Positions 7,872-9,028 of a stretch of 9,028 nucleotides of DNA are shown piece by piece. A model generated the notes under the pieces. That model had not been told where the DNA came from, did not search any database, and saw nothing but the letters and a program-made list of their open reading frames with translations. A program made the position numbers and the translations under genes. The stretch spans positions 1-9,028 of the forward strand of contig DNJG01000072.1 in assembly GCA_003489165.1 (NCBI GenBank), read 5' to 3'. How positions within the stretch are numbered: the stretch's first letter is position 1; each line of letters starts with the position of its first letter. Source of the DNA: Nitrospinota bacterium. Its GTDB lineage: Bacteria; Nitrospinota; Nitrospinia; UBA9942.

Positions 7872-7935
7872 GATTACAAGGCAAATAAGCAAAAAACTCT
7901 TGTCTTAAAGAGATAAAATTTGGTAATATAGATTC

Positions 7936-8005
7936 AGTCTAAAAGTCTGAGAGTCTAAGAGTGAAAATATCTTTTAGACTCTTAGTCTCTTAGACTAATT
8001 TTTTT
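7936..8005 (+). terminator. Long octamer-built hairpin with T-run, terminator-like
   Basis: Arms 7936-7961 and 7971-7996 pair at 22 of 26 positions plus two G-U pairs in RNA, around a 9-base loop, and T7 (7999-8005) follows almost at once. This would end transcription from the M16 gene. The left arm is built from octamers AGTCTAAA, AGTCTGAG, AGTCTAAG and the right arm from their complements, so it also looks like an inverted repeat element. The tRNA gene begins only four bases after the T-run. The stem is AU-rich for its length. Confidence 0.5.
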
Positions 8006-8009
8006 ATTT

Positions 8010-8085
8010 GCCGAGGTAGCTCAGTCGGTAGAGCGAAGGACTGAAAATCCTTGCGTGGGCGGTTCGATTCCGCCCCTCGGCACCA
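8010..8085 (+). tRNA. tRNA-Phe (anticodon GAA)
   Basis: All arms pair fully. Acceptor GCCGAGG (8010-8016) pairs with CCTCGGC (8075-8081), D stem GCTC/GAGC, anticodon stem AAGGA/TCCTT around the loop CTGAAAA with anticodon GAA at 8043-8045, and T stem GGCGG/CCGCC around TTCGATT. The discriminator base is A and the CCA end is encoded (8083-8085). It decodes UUU and UUC. No clear own promoter lies between the hairpin and the gene. The best candidate, TTGTCT (7900-7905) with TAATAT (7924-7929) at an 18-base spacing, lies upstream of the terminator-like hairpin. Confidence 0.97.
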
Positions 8086-8091
8086 TAAAAG

Positions 8092-8161
8092 CAGAATACA
8101 GAATTCAGAAGCCAGAAGACAGAATAAAATAGGTTTCTCTTCTGACCACTGACCGCTGATT
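8092..8161. repeat. Inverted heptamer array between tRNA-Phe and tsaB
   Basis: Five tandem 7-base units, CAGAATA, CAGAATT, CAGAAGC, CAGAAGA, CAGAATA, span 8092-8126. After a 14-base spacer come three units in the opposite sense: TCTGACC, ACTGACC, GCTGATT (8141-8161). The two sets are roughly complementary (CAGAAG against CTTCTG), so the element can fold back. It ends one base before the tsaB start codon and occupies the place where a ribosome binding site should be. Confidence 0.65.
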
Positions 8162-8162
8162 C

Positions 8163-8957
8163 ATGATAATTCTTGGCATTGACACTTCAACAAATTATGG
8201 AAGTGTTGCTATTGCAAAAGACGGAAGATTGCTATCTGAATCGTTCCTCCCCTCAAATAATTCCTACTCAAAAACCCTAATCAGTTCAATAGATAATTTG
8301 TCAAAAAGATGTAAAATCGGAATCAATGATATTGATGGATTTGCCGTATCAATTGGCCCCGGCTCATTTACCGGTTTAAGGATAGGACTCTCCACATGCA
8401 AGGGGTTTAATCTTGCAACAGGGAAGCCCATTATCCCTGTGGGGACACTTGATGCAATTGTCGAGAGTTTTTTATCTGACCCTGAATTTTTAAATTCCGC
8501 AATCCTCAATCCTCAATCCGCAATTTTGTTATGTCCAATTCTTGATGCGAAAAAGGGTGAGGTATATGCCTCCATATATAAATATGAAGAGGAAAAAATA
8601 AAAAACATAACGGATGATATGGCTATCAATCCTGAAAAACTCTGTGAGAAGATTAATGAACCAGTAATCTTTTTTGGTGAAGGTATTAAATCTTATGGTG
8701 ATTTTATAAAAAATAAATTAAATGGTCTTGCGCATTTTTATAATGATGCACAAAAGAATTCAGTAGCCGCCAGCATCGCTTTGCTTGGCGGCAAAAAAAT
8801 AGAAAGGGGGGATATTGAGGATTCAACTCTCTTAAAACCAAGGTATATCCGCCGTTCAGAGGCGGAAATCAAACTCTCTCTAAATTCCGCTAAAGCGGAA
8901 TTTAAAATTGCAGATTCATCAATCCTGAATCGGATTTTAGGCTGGAAGAAAAAATAG
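8163..8957 (+). CDS. tsaB: tRNA threonylcarbamoyladenosine biosynthesis protein TsaB
   Basis: The protein starts MIILGIDTSTNYGSVAIAKDG, the ASKHA-fold opening of TsaB, and has the hallmark SIGPGSFTGLRIGLS (63-77), then ATGKPIIPVGTLDA and PILDAKKGEVYASIY. TsaB is the scaffold partner of TsaD. With TsaE and TsaC it makes t6A at position 37 of tRNAs reading ANN codons, in the cytoplasm. At 264 residues it is about 30 longer than usual. The surplus maps to two repeat-encoded parts: a loop around 110-122 (LNSAILNPQSAIL) and a tail after RSEAEIKLS, about 241-264, where the family normally ends. The start is fixed by homology, but no Shine-Dalgarno sequence precedes it: a heptamer array abuts the ATG. 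No promoter is evident, so it may be co-transcribed with the tRNA. Confidence 0.93.
   Translation: MIILGIDTSTNYGSVAIAKDGRLLSESFLPSNNSYSKTLISSIDNLSKRCKIGINDIDGFAVSIGPGSFTGLRIGLSTCKGFNLATGKPIIPVGTLDAIVESFLSDPEFLNSAILNPQSAILLCPILDAKKGEVYASIYKYEEEKIKNITDDMAINPEKLCEKINEPVIFFGEGIKSYGDFIKNKLNGLAHFYNDAQKNSVAASIALLGGKKIERGDIEDSTLLKPRYIRRSEAEIKLSLNSAKAEFKIADSSILNRILGWKKK
8493..8527 (+). repeat. Heptamer array inside tsaB (loop insertion)
   Basis: Five 7-base units run in series: AATTCCG, CAATCCT, CAATCCT, CAATCCG, CAATTTT. They encode residues 111-122, between the conserved GTLDA and ILDAKKGEVY blocks. The 10 bases TAAATTCCGC at 8491-8500 recur exactly at 8881-8890 in the same gene. Confidence 0.6.
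8881..8904. repeat. Perfect palindrome inside the tsaB 3' end
   Basis: TAAATTCCGC (8881-8890) and GCGGAATTTA (8895-8904) form a 10-base perfect stem with a TAAA loop. A second, smaller one follows: GATTCA (8913-8918) and TGAATC (8926-8931) with a 7-base loop. Together they encode most of the extra C-terminal tail of TsaB (about residues 240-257). Confidence 0.6.
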
Positions 8958-8969
8958 GAGGGAATGTTT

Positions 8970-9028
8970 ATGATACAAAAAGGGCATAGTGAAGATTTAA
9001 TTGCAAAGGCAACAAATGAAAATAAAGA
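8970..9028 (+). CDS. Start of an unidentified gene downstream of tsaB (cut by window edge)
   Basis: Only 19 codons are visible, reading MIQKGHSEDLIAKATNENK. AGGAGGG (8956-8962) sits eight bases before this ATG and overlaps the tsaB stop, so it is probably translated from the same mRNA as tsaB. An in-frame ATG at 8964 is too close to that site. The visible part has no recognisable domain. Confidence 0.6.
   Translation, partial: MIQKGHSEDLIAKATNENK

Noticed and set aside
8092..8161. Possible CRISPR array
   Set aside because: The units are only seven bases long and directly adjacent, with no unique spacers and no cas genes nearby.

Overview
This is an AT-rich bacterial chromosomal window (I judge it mid-30s % GC by eye). 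A Gram-negative type of cell is likely, because the largest plus-strand gene is a zinc protease with an export signal. I cannot name the species. The mix of an AddAB-type nuclease, a BrnT-like toxin-antitoxin pair, and short heptamer and palindromic repeats would fit an environmental lineage such as Nitrospirota, Desulfobacterota or a candidate phylum, but that is inference only.

Layout. Positions 1-4082, minus strand: a probable operon reading leftwards. It consists of a 50-codon unidentified ORF, an AddA-like UvrD-family helicase-nuclease, and an AddB-like partner cut off by the window edge. AddA and AddB overlap by ATGA. A good sigma70-type promoter (4121-4148) drives the operon. Positions 4319-4907, plus strand: a divergent toxin-antitoxin module with a BrnT-like toxin and a ribbon-helix-helix antitoxin, also overlapping by ATGA. 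Its promoter carries two small palindromes that look like an operator. Positions 5037-7757, plus: a 906-residue fused, two-half M16 (insulinase-type) metallopeptidase with a signal peptide. Positions 7758-8162: a repeat-rich intergenic stretch with one tRNA-Phe(GAA) gene. Positions 8163-8957: tsaB (tRNA t6A synthesis). A further gene starts at 8970 and leaves the window.

Gene cooperation. AddA and AddB should form one double-strand-break end-processing complex. The toxin and antitoxin form a self-regulating pair. TsaB acts on ANN-decoding tRNAs, so it has no direct link to the neighbouring tRNA-Phe. The M16 gene stands alone.

The most unusual signal is repeat DNA rather than a new gene system. 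Short heptamer arrays and hairpins of the kind seen between genes also lie inside coding sequence: in the linker of the M16 protease, in a surface loop of TsaB, and in a C-terminal tail of TsaB. This suggests small repeats invading genes in frame and supplying new protein segments, much like Rickettsia palindromic elements. I see no CRISPR array, no insertion sequence and no convincing new multi-gene defence system.
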